Shown one piece after another: positions 8,013 to 9,038 of a stretch of 9,038 bases of DNA. Position numbers and translations under genes: made by a program. The stretch comes from Chitinophagaceae bacterium (GTDB taxonomy: Bacteria > Bacteroidota > Bacteroidia > Chitinophagales > Chitinophagaceae). Positions within the stretch are counted from its first letter, which is position 1. Every line of letters starts with the position of its first letter. Below the pieces are notes generated by a model, which was not told the origin of the DNA, searched no databases, and was given only the letters and a program-made list of their open reading frames with translations. The DNA is taken from the NCBI GenBank assembly GCA_021738605.1, contig JAIPBY010000093.1, positions 1 through 9,038 on the forward strand, in the 5' to 3' direction.

Positions 8013-9038
8013 TTAAAATTGAAGGCTATTTAACCAATTGCCATAGGCCTCTTTGTATTGTGAGGACAGGGCTGCTGTTGGTTCTATCTTCCCTATGACT
8101 TTTAATCCCCTGAATGCTTCCTTCGTGTCCTTGTAAATACCTGCTCCCAGGCCGGCTCCTCTCGCAGCCCCTTGGGCGCCATCGGTATTAACAAGCTCAA
8201 TGCTCGCTCCGGTGGTATTGGCAAACGCCTCAGTAAAAATATCACTCTGGAACATGTTGGCTTTTCCTGCCCTGACGGTATTGATCTTAAGCCCCATTTT
8301 CACCATGATTTCAATACCGTAGAAAAGGGAAAAAACAATCCCCTCTTGTGAAGCCCTTGCCAGGTGGGCATTGTTGTGGCGGTTGAAATGCAGGTTCTTG
8401 ATCATGGAACCAGGATCCCTGTTTTCAAGGACCCGCTCCGCTCCATTGCCAAAAGGATAACAAAGCAATCCTTCCGATCCCACAGGAACAGCAGATGCGA
8501 GCCTGTTCATTTCTGGATAAGAATGTCCAGTGAATACATTTTTCTGCAACCAGCTGTTGAGGATCCCTGTACCATTGATACAAAGCAATACCCCGTATCT
8601 TTTTTCTGCTGCAGTGTGATTGACATGAACGAAAGTATTCACCCTTGATTGAGGATCATAAGAGGGTTGATCGATGACCCCATAAACAACACCTGAAGTA
8701 CCTGCCGTTGCTGCTATTTCACCTGGCTCTAATACATTCAAAGAAAAGGCATTGTTGGGCTGATCTCCCGCCCTGTATGAAACAGCAATATTGGCTGAAA
8801 TCCCCAATGCTTCCGCTGCTTGCGGCGTCACAAAACCCTGCTCACCAAATTGAGGAACAGTTGAACAAAGCAAGCTTTCACTGATGCCATAATGCTTCAG
8901 CAAATCATGGGAAATGGTCTCATTTTTGGCATCCCAGAGGATGCCTTCAGAAAGACCCGAAACAGTTGTTTTCATTTCACCCGTCATGCGAAAAGCGATA
9001 TAATCTCCAGGCAACATGATCTTGTGAATCCTTGCATA
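8013..9038 (-). CDS. xylB: Xylulokinase (FGGY carbohydrate kinase), 5' end missing
   Basis: Phosphorylates D-xylulose with ATP to D-xylulose 5-phosphate in the cytoplasm, the second step of the isomerase pathway of xylose use. The reading frame is open to the window edge, so the first in-frame ATG at 9017 is internal: the codons before it give YARIHKI, running into MLPGDYIAFRMTGE, a family-typical stretch. The visible 341 residues are about two-thirds of a normal kinase of roughly 490-500 residues; most of the first FGGY domain is absent. Visible marks are the RAGDQPNNAFSL segment, whose Asp is the expected catalytic base, the AGTSGVVYGV phosphate-binding turn, an HLARASQEG segment matching the FGGY C-terminal signature, and the closing GAARGAGLGAG motif. 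The following xylA supports xylulose over other FGGY substrates (glycerol, gluconate). It ends in TAA, 73 bp before xylA, and is probably cotranscribed with it. Confidence 0.93.
   Translation of the reverse strand, partial: YARIHKIMLPGDYIAFRMTGEMKTTVSGLSEGILWDAKNETISHDLLKHYGISESLLCSTVPQFGEQGFVTPQAAEALGISANIAVSYRAGDQPNNAFSLNVLEPGEIAATAGTSGVVYGVIDQPSYDPQSRVNTFVHVNHTAAEKRYGVLLCINGTGILNSWLQKNVFTGHSYPEMNRLASAVPVGSEGLLCYPFGNGAERVLENRDPGSMIKNLHFNRHNNAHLARASQEGIVFSLFYGIEIMVKMGLKINTVRAGKANMFQSDIFTEAFANTTGASIELVNTDGAQGAARGAGLGAGIYKDTKEAFRGLKVIGKIEPTAALSSQYKEAYGNWLNSLQF

Overview
The window comes from a member of the Bacteroidota, most likely a Chitinophagaceae-like or related lineage (the placement below phylum is inference). 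The grounds are a SusC/SusD outer-membrane pair followed by a surface-type lipoprotein, start codons preceded by A/T-rich leaders without Shine-Dalgarno sequences, and moderate GC content. All six genes lie on the minus strand, so the window reads right to left. No RNA gene, mobile element, CRISPR array or large repeat is visible.

Right part (9038 to about 6536): the 3' two-thirds of a xylulokinase gene (xylB, cut by the window edge) is followed 73 bp later by a complete xylose isomerase gene (xylA). Together they convert D-xylose to D-xylulose and then to D-xylulose 5-phosphate, which enters the pentose phosphate pathway. A strong intrinsic terminator (14-bp perfect stem plus T7) lies 31 bp after xylA and closes this unit.

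Middle part (about 6500 to 781): a second transcription unit holds susC (a TonB-dependent outer-membrane transporter with a carboxypeptidase-regulatory-like N-terminal domain), susD (a substrate-binding lipoprotein of the SusD/RagB superfamily, SusD-like_2 type) and a lipoprotein that resembles the DUF1735/BT_3987-like accessory proteins. Spacing is tight (25 and 33 bp). A 13-bp hairpin follows the third gene. The three proteins should form one surface uptake system: a capture lipoprotein, an accessory surface lipoprotein and a channel driven by TonB. The substrate is not shown by the sequence. The xylose genes alongside suggest a pentose-containing glycan or oligosaccharide, but no glycoside hydrolase, sugar permease or regulator is in the window.

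Left part (768 to 1): a gene for an unrecognised secreted 221-residue protein whose start codon sits only 12 bp beyond the hairpin, then a terminator near the left edge. The window looks like ordinary saccharolytic Bacteroidota chromosome. I see no clearly new system. The points most worth a second look are the hairpin abutting the last gene, the uncharacterised secreted protein, and the lone SusCD-lipoprotein set beside xylBA.
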